Shown in pieces: positions 44,707 through 55,999 of a stretch of 64,000 nt of DNA. This DNA is from Thermomucor indicae-seudaticae (lineage: Eukaryota > Mucoromycota > Mucoromycetes > Mucorales > Lichtheimiaceae), in contig JSYX01000004.1 in the NCBI GenBank assembly GCA_000787465.1, forward strand, positions 107,141 to 171,140, read 5' to 3'. A model generated the notes under the pieces. That model was not told the DNA's origin. It saw nothing but the letters and a program-made list of their open reading frames with translations, and searched no databases. Made by a program: the position numbers and the translations under genes. Every line of letters starts with the position of its first letter. Position 1 is the stretch's first letter.

Positions 44707-46150
44707 GTGGATCTGGGTACACTTCTTCATGGTCTACAAGTTCATTTGCAACGTTTACATTACACGACTTCCCTGATCGATCTGGAGATAAGCTGGCATA
44801 TTGTGTTCCGTGAAGAGTCTGTCTGCATATTATTAGGCGGCACTTCGGGATGCGGCAAATCGACACTTGCGAGTTTGCTTGCCCACAGGTATCTCAGCGT
44901 ACGATGTTGCTTTATGCTCGATACATTGTGCTGAGTCACGATAAACCACAGAATTGGTATCACCACGGTGGTGTCTACAGATCATGTGCGCGGCTTGCTG
45001 CGCAGCTTTGATCCGACAAAATCATCAAAAGTTCTCTGGGCATCTTCGTATCATGCTGGAGAAGATTTGACCGACACTGATAAAAGTGCAGCCATAATAG
45101 CTGGCTATGAAGCTCAGAGCCAGTTAATGCTGGACATATTGGATAAAATGATGACGAGCTTCGAACAACGCAAAGAAAGTTTAGTGATCGAGGTGAGAGA
45201 ATGGCATCACTGGGCTGTTTACGATATGCCCTATACTGAAGCTGGTCTCGTTCAGGGTGTTGCATTATCCATTGAAAATATCCGGTATCTTGCATCGAAA
45301 CACCGTAATTGCATACCTCTAATCATATATATCAGCAACAAGGTAGATAGTGCAAACGACATACTTGCGTCACAAAAATTGAAATTTGGGTGATATAGAA
45401 CAAGCATTCCGAAAGGTTTGCTATACGGGCCAAATATATGACAGTCGCCCCTCGTGCAAACAAGTATATACGCTATTTTGACAATATTCGCTTAATACAG
45501 AATCATCTCTGTCAAATGGCCGACGAATGGATGGTAACGAGATAAACGGAAGTTGTTTTGAATTTTCTGATGCTTACACGGCTGCAGGTGCCAAAGATAG
45601 ATAATACCAATGTTGATCGTAGCTTGGCCATCCTGCATATGACGGTTGTACGTTGTGTCTGTTATGATTCTGGAGATGTGACTCCATTCGCTCAAATGAA
45701 CTTCTTTCCAGATAAATTCTTTGTCTCGAATGAAGCGAAGCAATTTATCAAGCCCTGTAGACGCACGTTCGGGCAAATTAACCCTAGTGCATGAAGAATT
45801 CTCTAAAGTATATCGAGCTAGATGGAGCTCGAAGCAAACGCTGCGCAGCATTCGACAGAATGTAAGTGGTTCAAGAATTGTTATCGCTGATTAATTTGTG
45901 ATTTATAGTTGGGTTTATGCAGTCATCGCGCTCGCGTAGCAGGATATTCTTGCAAGTTCCGAATGAGGGTAACAACAGTGAGCAAGAGCAAGCGTCCTGC
46001 GGGCCAGACGACGATGAATACGAAGAAACAAAGTCCGGAGAGATACAGATACAGAATGCTTCTGGAACGAGATATCGGCCATCCAGCGTATTGTTGGCCT
46101 GTCAAACGCGATGGAAAGCGATCGTCCGTTTTTGGACCACCCGTACATAA
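44707..46150 (+). CDS. P-loop kinase-like protein related to 2-phosphoglycerate kinase / LPA1
   Basis: The P-loop GGTSGCGKSTLASLLAHR is followed, across an intron, by IGITTVVSTDHVRGLLRSF and SSYHAGEDLTDTDKSAAIIA. The next segment is GYEAQSQLMLDILDKMM and the spliced SLVIEGVALSIENIRYLASK. Later exons give QAFRKRFAIRAKYMTVAPRA, NKYIRYFDNIRLIQNHLCQ and VPKIDNTNVDRSLAILHMTV, then a basic/Ser-rich part and an acidic tail (GPDDDEYEETKSGEIQIQ) ending at 46150. Archaeal homologues phosphorylate 2-phosphoglycerate; the plant homologue LPA1 is needed for phytate accumulation. The fungal role is unknown. The true start is uncertain because the family's N-terminal domain was not found. The splice used near 45,655-45,712 is by family fit; the unspliced frame would stop at 45794. 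Confidence 0.75.
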
Positions 46151-46525
46151 CATATTCTTTCCTTTTTCCTTTGCATTTTCGTAGCATTACTGCCTTTTGC
46201 ATAAAGTTCACCGGATGTGGAAAAATTCTACGTGCTCGGGGAAGTCCAGTCATTAACGATCCTTTCGGCAACATCCAATGAGCGCTTCGATCTGAGAAGG
46301 CGATCTTTGTATTGGCAGGCTGAAGTTCACTGCAAATTCTCGTGTGAGTCATGTATTGACAGATACGCTTTTCATTTAAGCTCAAGCACACAAACAGGGT
46401 CAGGTTGAGTTGTTGTCGCTACCTTGGTGCTCCATATCAATTGCAACGTAAAAAAGACAGCTTAGCGAAGGGAAGTAGACTAAATGTCAAGACATTATCG
46501 TATAAGTAGAAGAGCAGGCATACGT
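46151..46525. other. Convergent 3' spacer
   Basis: It lies between the LPA1-like gene and the GH3 gene, which converge. No feature was seen beyond short random frames. Confidence 0.5.
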
Positions 46526-49482
46526 CTAAACTACAGTCAGAGTTGTCTTCAAGCTAAGGTCCGCGTATCCACCGCCGGTGTAGATCGTGGAAGTGCCAGG
46601 TTCCAGAACAAACTTTTGGTCAACTGTCCAGACCATCAGGTCTTCAAGGCGAATAGGGACCTTGACTGTTACCGTTTCACCGGCTTTGATCATGACTTTC
46701 TTGAAACCTTTCAATGCTTTGTTGGGGACAACAACACTAGCAATCATGTCGTCGACGTAGATCTGAACGACTTCTTTACCGTCTCTATCGCCTGTGTTCT
46801 CAACTGTGACCTAGACGTAGTGGAAGCAAGTCTAAATATACATGTTTTCGACGGCGTACGGTCAAGAAGCCGTACTTCAGCAATAATTTCTTTTTCATTC
46901 TGGCTCACTGTATTCTTGGATAGCGAGATGCTCTTGTACTCAAAAGTCGTGTAAGGTTTGCCGTGGCCAAAGTACCAAATGGGTTCCGGAGTACCAAGTG
47001 TATACTGATAACCAAACACCATCGTGCCGTTTGGGTAGATTTTGCCCGGGTCTACTGGTCTACCGGCCTTGGGATAGTTGTAATAGGCCGGCAGTGATCC
47101 AACGTAGGTCGGAAAGGAGACGGACAGCTTGCCACTCGGGTTCACCTTGCCGAAAAGAATGTTTGCGAGTGCTGTACCTCCTTGCTCGCCTACACAAAGA
47201 CATTTAACAGAATATACCAGAAGTTCGGCCATGCACTCAACATACCGGGATAAAACGCGTTGATGATCGCATTCACGTTATCCTTGAGCCACGGTTCAGC
47301 AGTAGGCTTGCCAGCAATCAGAACGACAACGGTAGGAGTTCCGGTAGCCTGAATCGCCTTGACCAAGTTCATCTGGGCGCCAACAAGGCCCAAGTCGTTC
47401 TGATCAACGTGTTCGCCCGTCGTGGCATTGTAACCTGACCAGAGCTCCGTTTGGTCACGAGTCCAGGTGCCAACCATCACAATAGCGACGTCGGAAGCCT
47501 TCGCTGCCTGGACGGCTTCCTCGAATCCGCTTCCGTCCATGGACCAAAGCTCGCAACCCTGCGCATAGCGAATCTTGACTTTATCACCCACAAGGCTTTG
47601 GGTGCCTGCCAGAGGAGTGACTCCGCGTTCAAAGACGCCATGAGGGGTGTAATCGGAGTACTGCATGACGTTTGCTTGAGGTCCAATAACAGCAATCGAA
47701 TCGAGTTTGTCCTCATTCAAGGGTAAGGTACCGTCGTTCTCCAATAGAACCATGGCTTCTTCGTCCATCTGCAGCGCGACGTCAACATGTTCAGGGGTAT
47801 GGATGGTATCATTGTAATTAGGAGATCCATAAGGCACCTCGAACAGACCAAGCAGGAACTTTACGCGCAAAGTTCGGCGGACAGCTTCGTCAACAACAGA
47901 GATGTCAAGGCTACCCTTTTTGCGATGCACTTCTTTAATACGGTAATATTTTTCTCTTGTCGGTAAGTACCTTTTCTATTTGCTCGGCAATTGTGGCATA
48001 ATGCATCTATCAAAAGGTGGCACAGCGAGTTAGCTTGTTACCAGCGGCCCTTGAGACCTGTATAGCATAAGTTACCGGTCGACCACCCATTTCAATGTCT
48101 GTTCCAGCGGTTAGAGCCATAACTGCGGCCTTAGGATCAAGAAAGCTGGCGTTGCAGACATAATGGACATCGCAAAGGTTGGCAATCGCACCCGAATCTG
48201 ATTCGACAAACCTTTGAAACCCCATTTATTGCGCAAGACTCCTGTTAGCGTATGCCTATTAATGACTGCTGGGATGCCATCATAAGAACTATCAAAAGGG
48301 TGTCGACATTAGAGCTTTTGTCTCGATACGGTTAAAGCAAAGAGTACCTACTGATAAGCGCTCATAACTGTCAATGCACCAGCGTCGATGATGGCTCTCT
48401 TGAATGGAGGAAGATAGATCGTTCTCATGTCTCTTTCGCCACCAGCAACCTATTGGGTTTTGAAAAGTTACTTGATTTCACTTATACAGGCCGCTAGTGC
48501 TTGAACTCACTGGTGCAATATTGAGACCTCCCATTGGACTAAGAATACAGCAACAACATCTAATCGGTAACTTTCTTTTACATGGCAGAACTGCTTCGGA
48601 CTTCCGTACCTGTCAAAGGCTACAAAGTGCTTGACCATGGAAGCAATACGGTGTTTTGCAGTCGGCGCGGTACCGTTTCGTGGTTTGCCCTGCAGTCCCT
48701 TTACGTAGGCATAGCCCATTTCACCTATTGACGAAAAAGATAAGAAGACACTACGTATTATGCTTAATGCCTTTTTCCTTTACCAGCCAAATGAGGGTCT
48801 TCACCGTAGTTTTCTTCAATGCGGCCCCAGCGGGGTTCTCTTGCAAGGTCGAGGACAGGTGCTACAAGCCATTACCATAAGACTTTAGGGGGGCATCTTA
48901 CATGCTTCTTTTTTTGCTACGCCTACCGAACACGTTATGGATACCCATGCCTTCCGCTTCAGTACCCACAACATTGCCCATCTTTTCCACAAGATCTGTG
49001 TTGAAAGTGCATGCCATTCCTAGCGCAGCCGTAAACATCGTGGTATTCACATCCAAGTAACCGTGTACACCTGATATGTGGTATTAGCAGCGGGTTTTAC
49101 TTCATTCCGGGCATGGTAGTGAATAATAATACCCTCAGTCTGCATGATCGCTGGTATACCCAGGCGGTTTTCCTTGATCATCCAGCTCTGGGTTTCATTA
49201 ATCAACCGAGCCAAAGGCTCTCGTGGGATATTGGCGGCTTGTCGGGGCAGGATCAGAAAGAAGAACAGGATAGTGAGCTTTGCTTGTCGACTTACCAAAC
49301 ATGATTCCATAAGGCTGAAGAGTCGACACGTTCAAATTGTAATTGACATCGATATTGTTTTCAATATCCCCTTGCATCAATTGCCACATCTTTTCATCGA
49401 GCGTCATGCGGCTTAGCAGGTCTTCAACACGGTCCTCGATGGAGGCAAAGGGATCAAGGTACAGCGGCACATCACTATGCAT
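46526..49482 (-). CDS. GH3 beta-glucosidase
   Basis: GH3 enzymes remove terminal beta-linked glucose (or xylose) from oligosaccharides. The start at 49482 reads [20 protein letters not shown] and [19 protein letters not shown], the usual N-terminal lead. The nucleophile region is [19 protein letters not shown] followed by [19 protein letters not shown]. The (alpha/beta) sandwich domain shows [60 protein letters not shown] and [20 protein letters not shown]. The fibronectin-like C-terminal domain ends with [20 protein letters not shown]. About nine short introns interrupt it. No clear signal peptide is seen in this first exon, so it may be intracellular or a further upstream exon is missed. 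Neighbours are a sugar transporter and an alpha-xylosidase. Confidence 0.9.
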
Positions 49483-50215
49483 TTATTAAGCGCACGACGG
49501 AACACCTGATTCCAACAGGGGCTTACTCCCGCTTAGTTGCTGGGATTGCTCTCGTCAAAGAAGACAGGTTCACTACGTATACTAATATCTTGACGGCGTT
49601 TCCGACCCACATATAACGAGATGGAAGAAAAAAGTGGGAAAGATTAACTTGATAACAGGAAAATTACGTCTCTTTTTCTTTAAGCACTTGTCATCCCACA
49701 CTTGTTCGCAGGAATCTATGAGAAAAGCAGATAACTCCCGGAAACGGAAAAATAAACGTATTGGAGATTATTCGATAATTCCTTTGACTGAGAATCGTGT
49801 ACAACGTGATTAACGTCGTCCGGCCTTTTTGCAATTAGGCATACCTCTTGTAATAGTATTTCGTAAGCCTCCACCGCTCGATCATGAGAAACCGCGGAAA
49901 AATAGACAGAAGTCTCCGGGTAGTGAAAGGAGGGCCTTTTTCTGTCCGCGAGTCTTTGTAATACAAAGCATCTCTATTTGTTTGCAAGACATGGACGAAA
50001 ACCATCTGGGGATTTGACAAGGGCTCCAAATCAGGAACGTTTGCACCACATTCCCCGCAAAATCAGTTTGGAAGTTACCAAGGCACTTTATAAAGCATTG
50101 GATATCAAGAAACAAGAAGGCATGTGCTATTGTGTTTAATCATCTCTTCTTACCTTTTTCCTTTTTCTCTGACTTGCTTATTCTACTAGAGAGAGAGAGG
50201 GAGAGTGTGACAGAA
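49483..50215. other. Divergent promoter region of GH3 and sugar transporter genes
   Basis: The two genes are head to head across about 730 bp, so one regulatory region may serve both. A GAGA-rich purine tract lies at 50,190-50,210 just before the transporter start. No gene is called. Confidence 0.5.
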
Positions 50216-52182
50216 ATGGTTCGCTTCTACAATATTGCATGTGCTTCCTTCGCAGGTAAATGATCCATCACTATGCTTCTGGTAAAAACGAAACTAAGTG
50301 TTATCATCTTAGCGCTCGGAAGTTTCCTCTTTGGCTATGATTCGGGTGTTATTGGCGGGTAAAGAAGGAACTCAGTGTTTATCGTCAAAGTCTAGTTGAC
50401 TTAGCGTATTCTCTTAGTGTCTTGGTCCAGGACTATTTTCTCCAACATTTGAACTATCCTAATTCGTCATTGCAAGGTGCCATTGTCTGTAAGTACTAAA
50501 GAATAGTCTGACCTGAATGGGTTTGCCTGCTAAGCATGCTGTAGCTTTATTCAACGTTGGCGCTTTCTTCGGTGCATGCGTTGCCTCTGCTTTGGCTAGC
50601 AAATGGGGTCGTAAACGTACTATTCAAGTTGGGTGTTTCTCTGCTGTAGTAGGCGGCGCACTTCAGACGGCTGCAACGAAAACGGGCATGTTCATTGCTG
50701 GAAGGTATCCTATCTAAGCTACTGAAGGTAATGTGGATCCGGGCTAACCACCGATCATGCAGACTTATTATTGGTCTTGGTATTGGCTCGCTCTCTATGA
50801 TTGTACCTTTATACCAAGCCGAGATTGCGACACCTGCCGTCCGTGGGTTCACCGTCGGTTTGTCACAACAGTTTATTGGTTTTGGTGTTTTGGCATCCAC
50901 GTGGTACGTAAGTCCCTCAAAAAAGTATGTAAGCGCGGGAAAATAATGCTAAATGCAGAGGAACAGGGTTGTCTATGGATGCAATAACATTCAGTCAAAT
51001 GCCCAGTGGCAAATCCCGATTGGTATACAGATTGCTCCTGCATTTCTATTGTTTCTCGGCACCTTTATTTTGCCCTATTCGCCAAGATGGCTTATTTCCA
51101 AGGGCCGTTTGGATGAAGCCAAAACGGTCATCAAGCGCCTATACACCAGCGAGGAAGAACAAGAGAGAACATTCAACGAGATTTATGCCGAAGTTCAAGC
51201 CGAACTGAACATCGTGTCGTCAAATCCAAAGGATTTGATCAGTCCAAAGTTCATCAAGCGAACTTTGCTCGCTTGCGGTGCACAGATCTTTGCTCAGCTG
51301 ACTGGTGTTAATGTCGCCAACTAGTGAGTGTCGGAAGAGCGTTGTGGCGTGAAGAGCCGATATTGACGGGATCGCTGAAACTAGCTACGGACCGACTGTC
51401 TACAAAGCGCTTGGTTTTGATACCCACACCTCTCTGCTTGTTAACGCTATTTACAGCATTGTCGGCCCTATTACCAATTTCATCACGATTACCTTTATTG
51501 TGGATCGTGTGGGACGCGTCCGACTCATGTGGCTCGGAAGTATTGGCATGGGCACTCTTCTTATGCTCATCGGAGCCATTTACCTGCGTTTCCCAGGCCC
51601 TACTGATGAACAAGCGGCGAATAATTTGGTAGGCTATGACGACAGTGCCGCCGCTCATCGAGCTATCATTGTAAGTAAACGAGCGGGAAAAATACGCGTC
51701 TCTCTATAGTCTTAACATCGGCAACAGGCTTTTGTCTACCTCTTCTCCATTACATTCTCGCTTTCATGGGGGTATGTGACATACTTGTCAAGCCGCTCTG
51801 GGAAAGATCTTAATCGTTGTTTTTCCTCTTTCAATACAGACCTATCGCGTGGATTTACCAATCTGAAATCTTCCCTCTTAAGATCCGTACGATGGGCAAT
51901 TCCGCGGCTACAGCCTGCAATTGGCTATTCAATACATGGATTTCGCAGGTCTATCCAATTGCATTTGAAAATCCTAACGTCGGTCCACGATTCTTCTTTT
52001 TCTTCATGGCAACCAACTATGTCTCTGCAGTCATCGCGTTTTTCTTTTATCCCGAAACGAAAGGAAGAACTTTAGAGCAGTTGGGCGGTGCCCTGGACAG
52101 CGCAGATGTGGATCTCGAAATAACAAAGAAAAAGAAGAACACCGATGGTGAACCCGACGTTGCTGCCAAGCCAGACGCTTAA
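50216..52182 (+). CDS. MFS sugar (hexose/oligosaccharide) transporter
   Basis: This is a twelve-helix major-facilitator sugar porter. Exon 1 (50216-50255) reads MVRFYNIACASFA and splices to ALGSFLFGYDSGVIGG, the sugar-porter helix-1 motif. Later exons show NVGAFFGACVASALASKWGR (helix 2-3 loop RxGRK type), LIIGLGIGSLSMIVPLYQAE, PYSPRWLISKGRLDEAKTVI (central loop) and LLACGAQIFAQLTGVNVANY. The end has AWIYQSEIFPLKIRTMGNSA and the PETKGRTLEQLGGALD signature, then a charged cytosolic tail. About eight introns of 50-60 nt are inferred. All family signatures are present. The substrate is not determined; the neighbouring glycosidases suggest xyloglucan-derived oligosaccharides. Confidence 0.9.
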
Positions 52183-52742
52183 ATGCGCTTGTGGTTATCT
52201 TCTTCCAATACAACATTGAGTTCCCGTGCCATAGCACGAAGTTTTTGCTCCTTTTTGTGAAATAGTACTATATCCCGAATGTAATAAATCTATTCTAATG
52301 ATGGCGAGGATCAATATCGCGATTGGTACTTAATAGCCGGCTTCTACCAGTGTGTAAGACGCGGCTGAACGCCACTGATCAAAAATTTACGTAAGCTACT
52401 AGTGTTTTACTAATCACGGTGCAACAAGTTCCTGAGAAGAATTTAGGGATTTTTGTTCTAATATACGATCACGCCAGAAAACACGCTTTCCTGGTAAATT
52501 CCCCGATATCCGGGTTAATATTGGTCTTTGCTTCGGTGAAACGCTCCATGCAACTTTAGCTTGTGCAACCTATTAGACTGGCTCGTGAGTAATTTGGAAA
52601 TAAGAGTTGAGCAAGAAGGCAACTGGACATTGGCTCGGGGAGAAGCAGGAAATCTTTGGGGTCAGTCATGGACCTTTTTATATAGGTACCGTCTGTTCTC
52701 CAAGGTATCCCTCTTGCTTTTTTCATTCAATTTGCATGCGCC
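52183..52742. other. Spacer between transporter and GH31 genes
   Basis: It holds the transporter 3' UTR and the GH31 promoter, in which a possible TATA (TTTTTATATAGG) lies near 52,676-52,687. No other feature was seen. Confidence 0.45.
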
Positions 52743-54955
52743 ATGACGAAGCTACAGCTTGAATATTTTAACAACAATGAAGGCACATTGACTCAGCAAG
52801 GCTGCGCCCTGCGATACCAGCTCTATCACGAGAAGATCCTTATTGAACCATGGGGAAAAGACAGGCGAGTATAATTTGAAACCACCGTATCCTGTATCCC
52901 TTCTAATCGTTCTGACAGTTTACGCGTTCGCGTCACGCAAGCCGCTCAATTCAAGGACGACTTGCCTGGTGCTCTTTTGAACCCAGAAGAATACAGATTC
53001 AAGGCACCAAGCGATGCCGTGACAATTAATGAAACCGGGGGCACAGTTCGCAATGGCAACATTGAAGCCCGTATTACAAAGCACGAAGGCAAGCTGTCGT
53101 TTTGGGACATCAAGAATAACCGCGAGCTGGTCCGCGAAGCTCAGCCTCATATTTGGATCAACGGACGTGTCATAAAGCCCCTTACCGGTGACTCTTACAA
53201 GATCGAGGCAAACTTTCAGGCTTATGAAGGCGAAAAGTTTTATGGTCTTGGTCAGGTAAATAAACTTCGCTCAGTGTCAGCAAAGGCAGCAAAGAGGTGC
53301 TGACAACAAGCAATATACCTAGCACGGTCATGGAAGGTTGAACCAAAAGGGCTGTGTGATCGATCTTTGTCAGCGCAATGCCCACGTTACGATCCCCTTT
53401 TTGGTGTCTAACCGAGGCTACGGCTTCTTGTGGAATAATCCAGCTGTTGGCCGTGTTGAACTTGGCGTGAACATGACACGCTGGGTTGCTGAAGTCGCCC
53501 AACAAATGGATGTACGTATTTTTGTGGAGCGATGTTAAAAGGATCAAAGGTCTTACACAAATTGCACAGTACTGGGTCACTACGGGCGATTCGGTATCAG
53601 ATATCATGTCCAACTATGTGGACGCTACTGGCCATGCTCCTCCTCTTCCATACTATGCGTCTGGTTTCTGGCAGTGCCGCCTACGTTACAAGTCTCAACA
53701 AGAAGTTTTGGACGTTGCACGCGAATACAAGAGACGTGGTTTGTCTCTGGATATAATTGTCATTGACTACTTCCACTGGAATCGCCACGGTGACTGGAAG
53801 TTTGACCCGGCTGCGTTCCCGGACCCTGCTGGCATGGTGAAAGAACTCAGGGAGATGGGTGTAGAAATCATGGTATCTATTTGGCCCACACTCCAGCCTG
53901 ACTCGGAAAACTTTGAAGAGATGGAGAGGAAGGGCCTCCTGTTACGCAACGCTCGCGGTCCAGCTGTACACCACCGCTTTTACGATAATCCAAGAATCAC
54001 GGAGACCCTCTATATTACCCACTACGACGCCACGAATCCTGAAGGTCGAGAATTCATTTGGTCCAAGGTTAAAAAGAACTACCACGACTTGGGCATCAAG
54101 ATTTGGTGGTTGGACGCTGATGAACCCGAGATCGAGCCTGTGCAACCTGACATGCTCCGCTTCCATATTGGCGACGGGGCTTCTGTCTACAATATCAGTC
54201 CAATGCTTCACGGCATGGGCTTTTATAAGGGTATGCGATCAGCTGGTCACGAGGATGGTGACATTATCAGCTTGTCACGGTCTGGCTGGGCGGGTTCTCA
54301 GAGATGGGCTCAGGCGATCTGGTCAGGCGACATTGAATCAACCTTTGATGTCTTTGCGGGACAGGTGCGCGCTGGTCTCAATATGGGTCTCAGTGGTATT
54401 CCATGGTGGACAACAGATATTGGTGGCTTCGTTCATGGCAACATTCACGACACAAAGTTCCGGGAACTGTTAGTCCGGTGGTTCCAGTATGGCGCCTTTT
54501 GCCCGCTCTTCCGTCTTCACGGATTTCGTGAGCCCATGCCTGAACATCAGAATGGTGCTCCCAATGAAGTCTGGAGTTACGGTGAAGAAGTATACAGAAT
54601 CCTCTCCAACTTTTTGCATATCCGTGAGCGTCTGAGACCGTATGTGATGGAGCAGATGGACAAGGCCTCCAAAGATGGCACGCCACCCATGCGACCTCTG
54701 TTCTACGACTTTGAAGATGATAAGCAAGCATGGGAAATTGAGGACGAGTTTCTTTTTGGTCCGTCAATCCTGGTCGCACCCATCGTTGAGTACCAGGCAC
54801 GCAGTCGTCAAGTGTATCTGCCTGCCGGTGCCAAATGGACCAACGTTTGGACCGAACAAGTCTTCAAGGGTGGTCAAACCATCCTTGTCGATGCACCACT
54901 TGAAATCTTACCCTTGTTCCTGCGCGATGGAGCCAACCTACCCATCAAGGCTTAA
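52743..54955 (+). CDS. GH31 alpha-xylosidase (YicI-like)
   Basis: GH31 alpha-xylosidases release alpha-1,6-xylose from the non-reducing end of xyloglucan oligosaccharides or isoprimeverose. The start MTKLQLEYFNNNEGTLTQQG has no signal peptide, so the enzyme is probably cytosolic. N-terminal beta-sandwich segments include SLRVRVTQAAQFKDDLPGAL. The catalytic barrel shows PLPYYASGFWQCRLRYKSQQ, the acid region IWWLDADEPEIEPVQPDM (nucleophile Asp) and SLSRSGWAGSQRWAQAIWSG (acid/base Asp region). It continues GIPWWTTDIGGFVHGNIHD and RWFQYGAFCPLFRLHGFREP. The C-terminal part ends FLRDGANLPIKA. Four or five introns lie in the first 800 bases; the rest (53,550-54,955) is uninterrupted. The WxxDxDEPE context fits the alpha-xylosidase subfamily better than alpha-glucosidase. 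Confidence 0.9.
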
Positions 54956-55999
54956 TTTCTTTCTTCCTTCGATATTTGGTTATTAATAAAAAATCCTTTT
55001 TGTGTGTATGTTTGCATGACCTGTATTCCTCTCAACCCTTTTTCACTGGTCAAAAGTCTTGCGCGAAAGGGAAATAAGAGAACAAATACGTATCTCGTAA
55101 CTTGCATGATAATTTTCACAGTCGCACTCTTGTCTAACATATGAACAATACGCTCATATAACGTTTTCAAAGAGTGCTGAGTTGAGGATGCTTGTAGTAT
55201 TGAGAAGAGAGAAAAGACAACAGTATACGGAATACTGAATGACCGCGAGCTGCTTAAAAACCCATCTTGGATGAGACAGTTACGTCGCATGACTCATGTA
55301 TTTGCGTCAAGCCCTTGCAAAAAGACAGAATCTCGACATTTCAATGATGATACACTTATGCCTCTTTTTTTACCATATTGGCAAGGGATACCTGATCCCG
55401 AGCATTGCTTATATCATATCCGAAGCGTACATCCTTCAGCAAAAAGTGAAAACAAAACATTTTTCGCCAGCAGTGTGGAAAGGCTTTTTCATAAGCGCCA
55501 AGTCGACGGAGAACCCCAGTAAAACTAAAGTGTCACGGGTTAAGGCACATGTGTCACCGTCTCGGTAACGTCGACATGCCTGACCTGAGGCATCAGTAAC
55601 ACTTTGATAAAGCCTGACGGTAGAAACTAAAATAATAAACTTTGCCCCACACCGCGTACAAGTAGTAACACGACATGACCAGAGTATCCTTTTCAATGTA
55701 CAAGTCCGAACATGACAACCACAGCGATCACAACTTCAAAAGCAACGCTCGTCACTTCAACCGCGTTGTGAACGCTGATACCATGATGTCAGGTAACCAG
55801 GGAAGTGGCTGCCCTGATTTCTGACAGGCAACGTCACTGAAACTTTGAATGGCTAAATCTGGAGGAACGTGTAACAGGATCAGGGTCTATGACGTTTGCA
55901 AGGGAGGAACTGTGCATATGGGGATGGAGAAAGATTATGCAGCCACTGAACAACTCAGATCTTCTCTCTTTCGCTTAGGTTTTACTTTGACCGGAAATC
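54956..55999. other. Spacer with no supported gene
   Basis: It contains the GH31 3' UTR (AATAAA near 54,986) and the promoter of the transporter gene downstream. Frames at 55271-55568 show no family resemblance. Nothing else was seen. Confidence 0.45.

Noticed and set aside
44537..44866. 109-codon minus-strand frame opposite the P-loop gene
   Set aside because: It overlaps the P-loop exon, which is clearly coding on the plus strand. Only its left end looks protein-like and no partner exon was found.
55271..55568. Two overlapping 80-90 codon frames
   Set aside because: They share one stretch in different frames, have no family match and lie in an AT-rich spacer.
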